This document shows positions 57,193 through 64,000 of a stretch of 64,000 nucleotides of DNA, piece after piece (the first letter of the stretch is position 1; every line of letters begins with the position of its first letter). The translations under genes were made by a program, and so were the position numbers. Origin of the DNA: Azospirillum brasilense (GTDB taxonomy: Bacteria > Pseudomonadota > Alphaproteobacteria > Azospirillales > Azospirillaceae). The stretch lies in NCBI RefSeq assembly GCF_007827795.1, contig NZ_VITI01000005.1, positions 1 to 64,000 of the forward strand, read 5' to 3'. The notes beneath the pieces were generated by a model. That model was not told where the DNA came from, did not search any database, and saw only the letters and a program-made list of their open reading frames with translations.

Positions 57193-58155
57193 TCAGTACA
57201 TCTCCGGCACCCAGTTCTGCTTTGACTTCTTCGGCCGCTTGTAGCCGTCGTCGCTCTGTCGCGGCGGAAGGTCCAGCTCGACCGGGGCGATGTCCTGATA
57301 GGGGATCTGCTGAAGCAGGTGGCTGATGCAGTTCAGCCGGGCCTTCTTCTTGTCGTCGGCGTCGACGATGTACCAGGGCGTCAGCTTCTTGTCGGTGTGC
57401 TCCAGCATGGCGTCCTTCGCCTTGGAGTACTCGACCCAATGCTTGCGCGATTCGAGGTCCATCGGGCTGAGCTTCCAGCGCTTGATCGGGTTGCGCATCC
57501 GCTCGGTGAAGCGCTTCTCCTGCTCCTCGTCGCTGACCGAGAACCAGTATTTGATCAGGATGATGCCGGACTGGACCAGCATATCCTCGAACAGCGGGCA
57601 GGCGCGCAGGAACTCCTGGTACTCCGCGTCGGTGCAGAAGCCCATGACATGCTCGACACCGGCGCGGTTGTACCAGCTTCGATCGAACAGGACGATCTCA
57701 CCCTTGGCGGGAAGCTGCGCCACGTAGCGCTGGAAGTACCACTGCCCGCGCTCCTTCTCGGTCGGCGTGCCGAGCGCCACGATCCGGCAGACGCGGGGGT
57801 TGAGGCTTTCGGTGATGCGCTTGATGACCCCGCCCTTGCCGGCGGCGTCGCGCCCCTCGAACAGCACGCAGACCTTCAGGCCATTGACCCGCACCCATTC
57901 CTGCAGCTTGATCAGCTCGAACTGCAGCCGGGCCAGTTCGTCGATGTATTTGAGCTTCTTGCCGCCCTTCGCCGGTTTGCCGCCGCTCAGCGCGCGCCAG
58001 TGGGATTCGATGGCCGCGACCTCCTTGGCGTCGCGCAGCACCTCGCCGCCGGTGGCCGGAACACCGAGCCCGAGGTCCTTCAGCTTCAGCGCCTTGCGCT
58101 TCTTCCGCGGCTTCTCCTCCGCCCCGGCCCCGGCACCCGTCTTGACCTCGTCCAT
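57193..58155 (-). CDS. ppk2: Polyphosphate kinase 2 (first copy)
   Basis: PPK2 enzymes transfer phosphate between polyphosphate and nucleotides, mainly making GTP or ATP from NDP. The 320-residue protein has a basic N-terminal extension (residues 10-40, Lys/Arg-rich) and the PPK2 core: Walker A FEGRDAAGKGGVIKRI, TPTEKERGQWYFQRY, FDRSWYNRAGVEHVMGF and the lid region RMRNPIKRWKLSPMDLESR. It is of the one-domain class I type. ATG 58155 was chosen because it starts the family-like protein; the frame extends 11 codons further. A second copy lies just upstream on the same strand. Confidence 0.94.
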   Translation of the reverse strand: MDEVKTGAGAGAEEKPRKKRKALKLKDLGLGVPATGGEVLRDAKEVAAIESHWRALSGGKPAKGGKKLKYIDELARLQFELIKLQEWVRVNGLKVCVLFEGRDAAGKGGVIKRITESLNPRVCRIVALGTPTEKERGQWYFQRYVAQLPAKGEIVLFDRSWYNRAGVEHVMGFCTDAEYQEFLRACPLFEDMLVQSGIILIKYWFSVSDEEQEKRFTERMRNPIKRWKLSPMDLESRKHWVEYSKAKDAMLEHTDKKLTPWYIVDADDKKKARLNCISHLLQQIPYQDIAPVELDLPPRQSDDGYKRPKKSKQNWVPEMY

Positions 58156-58262
58156 CGAACGCACCCTGCTTATTGTTTTCCCCACCAACCAACGCTAGGA
58201 GATGCCGGCGCGTCAGGCAACCACCTGTGCGCCCACCGCGACGAAGTGACCGGGGGGAATGT

Positions 58263-59090
58263 TCAATCCTTCCCGTTGCCGTCGAAGGTCAGGTGGACAC
58301 CAAGCACCTCCGCGGCGATCCGGGCGACGGTCAGGTCGATGGGAGGCGGCGCGACGTTGACGCCCCGGCTCAGCGCCTCGGTGACGATCTCCATCACGTT
58401 CAGGCGGGCGTGCCATTTGGAGTTGGCGGGAACGACCCGCCAGGGCGCCGTCTCGGTCGAGGTCTTCTCGAACATCGCCTCGATGGCCTTGGTGTAGTCG
58501 TCCCAGCGGGCGCGGTTGCGCAGATCCTCCTCGGTCAGCTTCCAGCGCTTGTAGGGGTTGCTCAGCCGCTCGCGGAAGCGGTTGAGCTGCTCGTCGGGCG
58601 TGATGTGCATGAAGATCTTGATGATGCGGACCCCGTCGTCGGTCAGCATCGTCTCGAACTGGTTGATCTCGTCATAGGCGCGCTTCCACTGCTCCCTGTC
58701 GGCGAAGCCCTCCACCCGCTCCACCAGCACGCGGCCGTACCAGGAGCGGTCGAAGATGGCGAAGGTGCCGGGGGCGGGCAGCCTGGTCCAGAAGCGGTAG
58801 AGGTAGTGCTTGCCCTGCTCCTCCGCCGTCGGGGTGCCGATCGGCCAGACGTGGAAGCCGCGGGGGTCGAGCGGTTCGGTCAGGCGGCGGATGCAGCCGC
58901 CCTTGCCGGCGGCGTCCCAGCCCTCGAACACCAGGATGGCCCGGCGCTTCTCGTGCCAGTAGGTCTGCTGGATGTGCAGCAGGTCCTTCTGGAGTTTGGC
59001 GAGGCGGCGTTCATAGTCGTCCTTGCTGCCGATGCCCTCCGCCGTCATATCGAGCTTGTCGAGACGGATCTTGCCGTTTCCGTTGCCCAT
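58263..59090 (-). CDS. ppk2: Polyphosphate kinase 2 (second copy)
   Basis: The 275-residue protein is a second PPK2-family kinase, with Walker A FEGWDAAGKGGCIRRL, TPTAEEQGKHYLYRFW, FDRSWYGRVLVERVEGF and SNPYKRWKLTEEDLRNR. It differs clearly from the neighbouring copy (for example in the N-terminus and in RSWYGR versus RSWYNR), so it is not a recent duplicate and may prefer another nucleotide. ATG 59090 gives the full domain; upstream in-frame codons show no similarity. It is divergent from the glucan-metabolism fusion gene, which starts 232 bases away. Confidence 0.93.
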   Translation of the reverse strand: MGNGNGKIRLDKLDMTAEGIGSKDDYERRLAKLQKDLLHIQQTYWHEKRRAILVFEGWDAAGKGGCIRRLTEPLDPRGFHVWPIGTPTAEEQGKHYLYRFWTRLPAPGTFAIFDRSWYGRVLVERVEGFADREQWKRAYDEINQFETMLTDDGVRIIKIFMHITPDEQLNRFRERLSNPYKRWKLTEEDLRNRARWDDYTKAIEAMFEKTSTETAPWRVVPANSKWHARLNVMEIVTEALSRGVNVAPPPIDLTVARIAAEVLGVHLTFDGNGKD

Positions 59091-59321
59091 GCACGCACCT
59101 TTCGAAATGTCTGGCCCAAGTGTCAGGTTTCGGAACCTTCGCGCTTCGCAGGGGTTGAGCGCGTGCGCCCCGCAGGGTGCGCGTTGCAACCTCGCGATGG
59201 TCCTTCCGGTGATGGTCCCTTGGCCGGCGACGGCCTGTTCGGACGATCCACGTGAGGCGCCACGCTTGTCAACCAGCGGCGACCGGCTGGCGTGCCGCTG
59301 CCGACCAGGAGGATTTCCCCG

Positions 59322-62300
59322 ATGGCCACCGCCGGACCGCGCATCTACAACCTGTTTCCCACGCTCGTCGGCCCGATGCGCGACTGGGCCGGGCATCTGC
59401 CCCGCATCCAGGGCATGGGATTCGACTGGCTGTTCCTGAACCCGATCCATTATCCCGGCTTCTCCGGCAGCCTCTACGCCGTGAAGGACTATTACCGCCT
59501 GCACGACCGCATCCAGGGCGGCGCGCCGGAGCATCCGGACGAGCTGCTGCGCGGCTTCATCGCCGAGGCGGGGCGGCACGGCCAGTCGGTCATGCTCGAC
59601 CTCGTCATCAACCACACCGCCAAGGACGCGATCCTTGTTGGCGAGCATCCGGACTGGTACCGGCGCGATTCCAGCGGCGACCTCTACAGCCCGCGGGCCG
59701 TCGACCCGGTGGACCCGTCGCGGGTGACCATCTGGGGCGACCTCGCCATGCTCGACTACGAGCGGTCGGATGTGCGGGCGGGGCTGACCGACTATTGGAC
59801 GCGCTACCTGCGCCATTGCATCGGACTGGGGGTGAAGGGCTTCCGCTGCGACGCCGCCTACCAGATCCCGGCGGAGGTGTGGAAGACGCTGATCGACCGC
59901 TCCCGCGAGGTCGATCCGGAGGTGAAGTTCTTCGCCGAGACGCTGGGCTGCACGGTGGAGCAGGTGCGCGACCTGTGCGGGGCGGGCTTCGACTTCCTGT
60001 TCAACAGCGCCAAATGGTGGGACTTCAAGTCCGACTGGCTGCTCGACCAGTATGACGAGTTCCGCTGGATCGCCCCCTCCATCGCCTTCCCGGAAAGCCA
60101 CGACACCGACCGTCTGGCCGCGGAGGTCGGCAGCCAGGACACCGAGCGGTTGGCCGCCCAGCTGAAGATGCACTACCTGTTCGCCGCCTCCTTCTCGACC
60201 GGCGTGTTGATGCCGGTGGGGTACGAGTACGGATTCACCCGCAAGCTGGACGTGGTGAACACCACACCGGACGATTGGGAGGACCCGAAGCTGGATCTGA
60301 CCGGCTTCATCGGAGCGGTCAACGCCATGAAGGCGGACAGCCCGGCGCTGAACGTCGAAGGGCGGCAGCGGCGGGTGACCTCTCCCCACAATCCGGTGAT
60401 CGGGCTGATCCGCGACACCGGTGGCTGGGCCAACGGGAGCGGAGAGGGTTGCAACGTCCTGCTCATCAACCCGGATGAGAACCAGCCGCACGCCATCGAC
60501 CCCGGCCCGCTGCTGGCCAGCACCGGCGGCGGTTTCGCCGATTTCGAGGACGTGACCCCAGAGGCCGAGCCGCTGCCCTTCGAGCCGGGCCACGACCTGC
60601 GCCTGCGCCCGCTGGAGATGCGCGTCTTCCGCGCCCGCCCGGCGCAGAGCCGACCCATCGAGCTGAATCATCTGGGCGAGCGCGGGGCGGAGCACGACGC
60701 CGGCACCCGCGCCTGGATGGATGAGTTGGCCTCCCGCCGCGTCACCATCGAGAACGTCTATCCGGAGTTGGACGGCGGGCGCTTCCCGGTCAAGCGGGTG
60801 GTCGGCGACGTGATGGAGGTGTGGGCGGACATCTACACCGACGGCACTTTCGTTCTGGGTGCCGCCGTCACCTACCGCCCGGTGGACGAGGAGGAATGGC
60901 GCGAGGCGCCCATGACCTTCTTCAACAACGACCGCTGGGTAGGCAAGCTGCCGCTGACCCGCAACACGCGCTACCAGTACAGCATCCTGGCGTGGCGCGA
61001 CGTGTGGGAGAGCTGGCGCGCCGACTTCAAGAAGAAGCACGACGTCGGCATGGACGTCAGCCTGGAACTGATCGAGGGCCGCCGCTTCGTCGAGCACGCG
61101 GTCGGGCAGAATGAATGCGAGGGCCGCGCCGCGCTGGAGCGGGTGGTGGAGCGGATGACCAGCCTCCATGGGCCGGAGCTGATCACCTATGCCCTGTCGG
61201 ACGAACCGCGCCACGCCATGGCGAAGTACGGGGAACGGCAATATCTGTCCCGCTACGGCTGCGACCTGGAGGTCTATGTGGACCGCACCGCGGCCCGCTA
61301 CTCCGCGTGGTTCGAAATCTTCCCGCGCTCGGCCTCGCCGGACCCGTCGCGTCCCGGCACCTTCGACGACGTGTCGACCATGCTGCCCTTCATCCGGGGC
61401 ATGGGCTTCGACGTGCTGTACTTCCCGCCGATCCACCCGATCGGGCGCAGCTTCCGCAAGGGGCGCAACAACACGCTGAATCCCGGCCCGAACGATCCAG
61501 GCGTGCCCTACGCCATCGGCGCCACCGAGGGCGGGCACGCCGACATCGACCCGATGATCGGCGACTTCGAGGGCTTCCGCCGGCTGGTCAAGGAGGCGCG
61601 GCGGCACGGCATCGAGATCGCGCTGGACTTCGCCGTCCAGTGCTCCCCCGACCATCCCTGGATCAAGTCTCACCCGCAATGGTTCTACTGGCGTCCCGAC
61701 GGCACCATCCGCTACGCCGAGAACCCGCCGAAGAAGTACCAGGACATCGTCAACGTCAGCTTCTACCGCGAAGCCTATCCGGACCTGTGGTACGCGCTGC
61801 GCGACGTTGTGCTGTTCTGGTGCGACGAGGGGGTGCGCATCTTCCGCGTCGACAACCCGCACACCAAGCCCTTCCCCTTCTGGGAATGGATGATCCGCGA
61901 GGTGCAGGACCGCTACCCCGACGCGCTGTTCCTGGCCGAAGCCTTCACCCGGCCCAAGCTGATGCGGCGGCTGGCGAAGATCGGCTTCACCCAGTCCTAC
62001 AGCTACTTCACCTGGCGCAACACCAAGGCGGAGCTGACCGAGTATCTGACGGAGCTGACCCAGGGCGAGTCCAAGGACTACATGCAGCCCAACTTCTTCG
62101 CCAACACGCCGGACATCCTGCCGCCGATCCTGGTGCATGGCGGGCGGCCCGCCCACATGATGCGCGCCGTGCTGGCCGGCACCTTGTCGAGCGTCTACGG
62201 CCTCTACGCCCCGTATTTCGTCTGCGAGGCCGACCCCTATCCGGGCAAGGAGGAGTACAACCATTCCGAAAAATACGAAATCCGGCACTGGGACTGGAGC

Positions 62301-62669
62301 AAGCCCGGCAACATCGTCGATTACGTCACGCGGCTGAACAAGATCCGCGCGGAGAATCCGGCGCTCCACACATTCACGAACCTGAAGTTCTACAACGCCT
62401 ACGACGACAACATCCTGCTCTACGGCAAGATGACCGACAGCAAGGACAACGTCATCCTGATCGCGGTGAACCTCGACCCGCACAACGGCCATGGCGGCAC
62501 CATCGAGGTTCCGCTGTGGGAGTTGGGGCTGGACGACGGCGCCCATGTCCAGGTGGAGGATCTGTTCACCGGCCAGCGCTTCACCTGGATCGGCAAGTTC
62601 CAGCATGTCTGGCTGGACCCGCAGCAGAACCCGGCGGCGATCTGGCGCATCCGTCCGCCGGGGCGGTGA
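59322..62669 (+). CDS. glgE: GH13 domain fused to GlgE-type maltosyltransferase
   Basis: The 1115-residue protein has two alpha-amylase-family halves. The first (about residues 1-440) is a GH13 domain with MLDLVINHTAKD, the nucleophile region KGFRCDAAYQIP, FFAETLG and FPESHDTDR. The second (about 465-1110) is GlgE-like: ENVYPELDGGRFPVKRVVGD, YFPPIHPIGRSFRKG, the nucleophile FRVDNPHTKPF and LAEAFTRPK, with a final beta domain. GlgE extends alpha-1,4-glucan from maltose-1-phosphate. All key acidic residues are present in both halves. ATG 59322 has AGGAGGA upstream. Single-chain fusions of this kind occur in some alphaproteobacteria; the first half's substrate is unclear. Confidence 0.9.
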   Translation: MATAGPRIYNLFPTLVGPMRDWAGHLPRIQGMGFDWLFLNPIHYPGFSGSLYAVKDYYRLHDRIQGGAPEHPDELLRGFIAEAGRHGQSVMLDLVINHTAKDAILVGEHPDWYRRDSSGDLYSPRAVDPVDPSRVTIWGDLAMLDYERSDVRAGLTDYWTRYLRHCIGLGVKGFRCDAAYQIPAEVWKTLIDRSREVDPEVKFFAETLGCTVEQVRDLCGAGFDFLFNSAKWWDFKSDWLLDQYDEFRWIAPSIAFPESHDTDRLAAEVGSQDTERLAAQLKMHYLFAASFSTGVLMPVGYEYGFTRKLDVVNTTPDDWEDPKLDLTGFIGAVNAMKADSPALNVEGRQRRVTSPHNPVIGLIRDTGGWANGSGEGCNVLLINPDENQPHAIDPGPLLASTGGGFADFEDVTPEAEPLPFEPGHDLRLRPLEMRVFRARPAQSRPIELNHLGERGAEHDAGTRAWMDELASRRVTIENVYPELDGGRFPVKRVVGDVMEVWADIYTDGTFVLGAAVTYRPVDEEEWREAPMTFFNNDRWVGKLPLTRNTRYQYSILAWRDVWESWRADFKKKHDVGMDVSLELIEGRRFVEHAVGQNECEGRAALERVVERMTSLHGPELITYALSDEPRHAMAKYGERQYLSRYGCDLEVYVDRTAARYSAWFEIFPRSASPDPSRPGTFDDVSTMLPFIRGMGFDVLYFPPIHPIGRSFRKGRNNTLNPGPNDPGVPYAIGATEGGHADIDPMIGDFEGFRRLVKEARRHGIEIALDFAVQCSPDHPWIKSHPQWFYWRPDGTIRYAENPPKKYQDIVNVSFYREAYPDLWYALRDVVLFWCDEGVRIFRVDNPHTKPFPFWEWMIREVQDRYPDALFLAEAFTRPKLMRRLAKIGFTQSYSYFTWRNTKAELTEYLTELTQGESKDYMQPNFFANTPDILPPILVHGGRPAHMMRAVLAGTLSSVYGLYAPYFVCEADPYPGKEEYNHSEKYEIRHWDWSKPGNIVDYVTRLNKIRAENPALHTFTNLKFYNAYDDNILLYGKMTDSKDNVILIAVNLDPHNGHGGTIEVPLWELGLDDGAHVQVEDLFTGQRFTWIGKFQHVWLDPQQNPAAIWRIRPPGR

Positions 62670-62688
62670 GGGAAGGGGGCGCGTAGGG

Positions 62689-62828
62689 CCCCCACCCAAC
62701 CCCCCCCGCTTTGCAGGGGAGGGCTTTTCTCCTCCCCTACGCAGCACTCGCGCAAACCAAAGGTTTGCGCTGACGCGACAGGCGGACCGCCGGTCCGCCG
62801 AGAGCGGGGGGAGGTTGGGTGGGGGGGC
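62689..62828. repeat. GC-rich intergenic palindromic repeat, extended composite copy 7
   Basis: The outer arms CCCCCACCCAACCCCCCCCG and GGGGGGAGGTTGGGTGGGGG match the family. Inside are two further perfect hairpins: GCGCAAACC-AAA-GGTTTGCGC (62750-62770) and GGCGGACC-GCC-GGTCCGCC (62781-62799). At 140 bases this is the longest copy. Confidence 0.85.
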
Positions 62829-62933
62829 TCGTAGCAACCACTCCCCCCGCCACCTCACCGAAACGCTGGCATTCCCGCCCAACCCAAGCTAGAACCCGGC
62901 CGGTTCGTGACGGTTCTTCCTTGCGAGGGACGG

Positions 62934-63230
62934 GTGCAGTACCGACTCGACGACGAGGCGTCCCTGTGTTCGATCGACATCCTGGCTCAGGCGGTCGAGC
63001 GCATCTGCGTCAAAGGCGTGCTGGAACTGCGCATGCTGCGCAACGCGCTCCGCGAGGCGGCCACAAGCCCGACCCCCGACGCGGTGAAGTTTGCCTTTGC
63101 CATGTTCTCGCGGGTGGACCGCGACTACCGCCGCCTGATCGCGCATGAGGCGCTGACCCTCGCGACCGAGCAAAGGGGGCGTTACGCCGCGCCCCGGCCG
63201 CGAGCGGTGCGCCGCCCGCGGATGCTGTAG
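62934..63230 (+). CDS. Conserved-looking small protein of unknown function
   Basis: The 98-residue product has an acidic start (DDEASLCSIDILAQAVERICVK), a helical middle with LELRMLRNALREAA and a very basic C-terminus (PRPRAVRRPRML). I do not recognise a family. The GTG start at 62934 follows GAGGGACGG; another in-frame GTG exists at 62907. Codon use is strongly GC3, consistent with a real gene. It is convergent with the EAL-domain gene. Confidence 0.55.
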   Translation: MQYRLDDEASLCSIDILAQAVERICVKGVLELRMLRNALREAATSPTPDAVKFAFAMFSRVDRDYRRLIAHEALTLATEQRGRYAAPRPRAVRRPRML

Positions 63231-63235
63231 CCCGC

Positions 63236-64000
63236 TCAGGCCACCGCCGGTTCGAAATCCATGGCGGGCGACACCAGCCGTTCCACCGCCGGACGGGCGA
63301 ACAGATAGCCCTGCATCAGCGTGATCCCCAGATCGCGCAGCGCCTTCGCCTCGCCCGGCGTTTCGATGCCCTCCGCCACCGGGGTGATCCCCAGGTCGCG
63401 GCACACGGTGAGAATCGCGCCGACGATGCTGCGGCGGGCGCGGTCGGTGTCGATGGCGCGGGTCAATTCCATGTCCAGCTTGATGATGTCGGGCTGGAAT
63501 TCGGCGAGCAGGTTCAGGCCGGAATAGCCCGACCCGAAATCGTCGATGGCGGTGTGGAACCCCTGGCGCTTGTATTCGGTGAAGATGGCCTTCAGATGGG
63601 CGCCGTCGACGACCCGCTCGTTCTCCGTCACCTCGAAGATGATGCGCTCCGGCGGGAAGCCGGTGCGCCTGGCGGCGGCCAGCGTGGCGCGGATGCAGGC
63701 TTCGGGCTGGTAGACGGCGTTGGGCAGGAAATTGATCGACAGCCGGGTGTCGGCCTGCTGGCTCATCCCCAGCCAAGCTGCCAACTCGATGGCCTTGACC
63801 CGGCAGGCCTGATCGAAGGCGTAGCGGTTGGCCTCGGTCACCTGGCCCAGCACCCAGCCGGCCCCCTGTCCGTCGAGACCGCGCACCAGCGCCTCGTGCG
63901 CCCAGGGCCGCCCGCTCGCGACATCGACGATCGGCTGGAAGGCCATGGTGAAGTCGAACCCCAAACCCTCGGTGCACAACCCGCCGCACCCGCCGCCCTT
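63236..64000 (-). CDS. EAL-domain protein (c-di-GMP phosphodiesterase-like), 5' end outside window
   Basis: The 255 visible codons form an EAL domain. FDFTMAFQPIVDVASG is followed by the EAL motif as AHEALVRG, then SINFLPNAVYQPE, FEVTENERV, AIDDFGSGYSGLNLLAEFQPDIIKLD (metal-binding Asp pair in DDFG) and VAEGIET. The motif set suggests a catalytically competent enzyme that hydrolyses cyclic di-GMP. In-frame coding continues to the window end with a Gly/Cys-rich GGGCGGLC stretch, so the true start lies beyond 64000. No GGDEF domain is visible in the part present. Confidence 0.9.
   Translation of the reverse strand, partial: KGGGCGGLCTEGLGFDFTMAFQPIVDVASGRPWAHEALVRGLDGQGAGWVLGQVTEANRYAFDQACRVKAIELAAWLGMSQQADTRLSINFLPNAVYQPEACIRATLAAARRTGFPPERIIFEVTENERVVDGAHLKAIFTEYKRQGFHTAIDDFGSGYSGLNLLAEFQPDIIKLDMELTRAIDTDRARRSIVGAILTVCRDLGITPVAEGIETPGEAKALRDLGITLMQGYLFARPAVERLVSPAMDFEPAVA

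Noticed and set aside
58263-62882. Very long open frame (about 1539 codons) on the minus strand over the GlgE fusion
   Set aside because: Only its last 275 codons (second ppk2) resemble a protein. The rest is antisense to the well-supported GH13-GlgE gene, a common artefact in high-GC DNA with few stop codons.

Overview
This is a GC-rich, almost fully coding chromosomal window from an alphaproteobacterium. It most resembles Azospirillum or a close relative in Rhodospirillales. The lineage call rests on an alpha-type SspB next to a circularly permuted two-piece tmRNA gene, a COQ9-family gene, DUF983, an HflK-HflC-DegP block, ThyX instead of ThyA, and TTG/GTG starts in strongly GC3-biased genes. 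The genus is an inference from gene content; no database search was possible. There is no rRNA, tRNA, CRISPR array, prophage or insertion sequence. The only selfish-looking elements are a YefM-YoeB toxin-antitoxin pair and a family of GC-rich intergenic palindromes.

Layout. 1-3.7 kb: 3' end of pntB, a DUF1330 gene, panB, rpsU, a peptide deformylase, a COQ9-like gene and a TfoX-N gene. 3.7-4.7 kb: sspB and the tmRNA gene ssrA on the minus strand. Together they encode the tag (tmRNA) and the adaptor (SspB) for ClpXP-mediated clearance of stalled translation products. 4.8-11.2 kb: thyX, a TPR/O-GlcNAc-transferase-like protein, DUF983, a small coiled-coil protein and a three-gene TrpXYZ-like ABC importer. 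11.2-18.9 kb: a KefB-like antiporter, Mrp/ApbC, HflK, HflC, DUF2065 and a DegP-like protease (membrane protein quality control). 18.9-23.4 kb: yoeB-yefM, serB, a cupredoxin lipoprotein, miaA and a PLP aminotransferase. 23.6-27.2 kb: ilvB-ilvH-ilvC for branched-chain amino acids. 27.3-35.4 kb: phoU, a YqhA-like protein, mreBCD-mrdA for rod shape, and a chemoreceptor. 35.6-37 kb: DedA and LysE-type membrane proteins.

37.2-45.6 kb is a complete nucleoside uptake and breakdown operon: a BMP-family binding protein, an ATPase, two permeases, cytidine deaminase, purine nucleoside phosphorylase, deoxyribose-phosphate aldolase and thymidine phosphorylase. Imported nucleosides would be deaminated or phosphorolysed to bases and (deoxy)ribose-1-phosphate, and the deoxyribose would enter glycolysis. 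45.6-49.1 kb: a membrane-domain/phytoene-desaturase-like fusion, a DMT exporter and a STAS protein.

49.3-53.9 kb is the most notable region. A well-conserved TPP riboswitch sits directly upstream of a complete branched-chain-amino-acid-type (HAAT) ABC importer in which the second permease is fused to an ATPase. This suggests the importer carries thiamine or a thiamine precursor rather than leucine-type amino acids. 54-64 kb: a secreted protein of unknown function, a non-canonical ClC channel, two polyphosphate kinase 2 genes, a large GH13-GlgE fusion for glucan metabolism, a small unknown gene and an EAL-domain protein that runs off the window.
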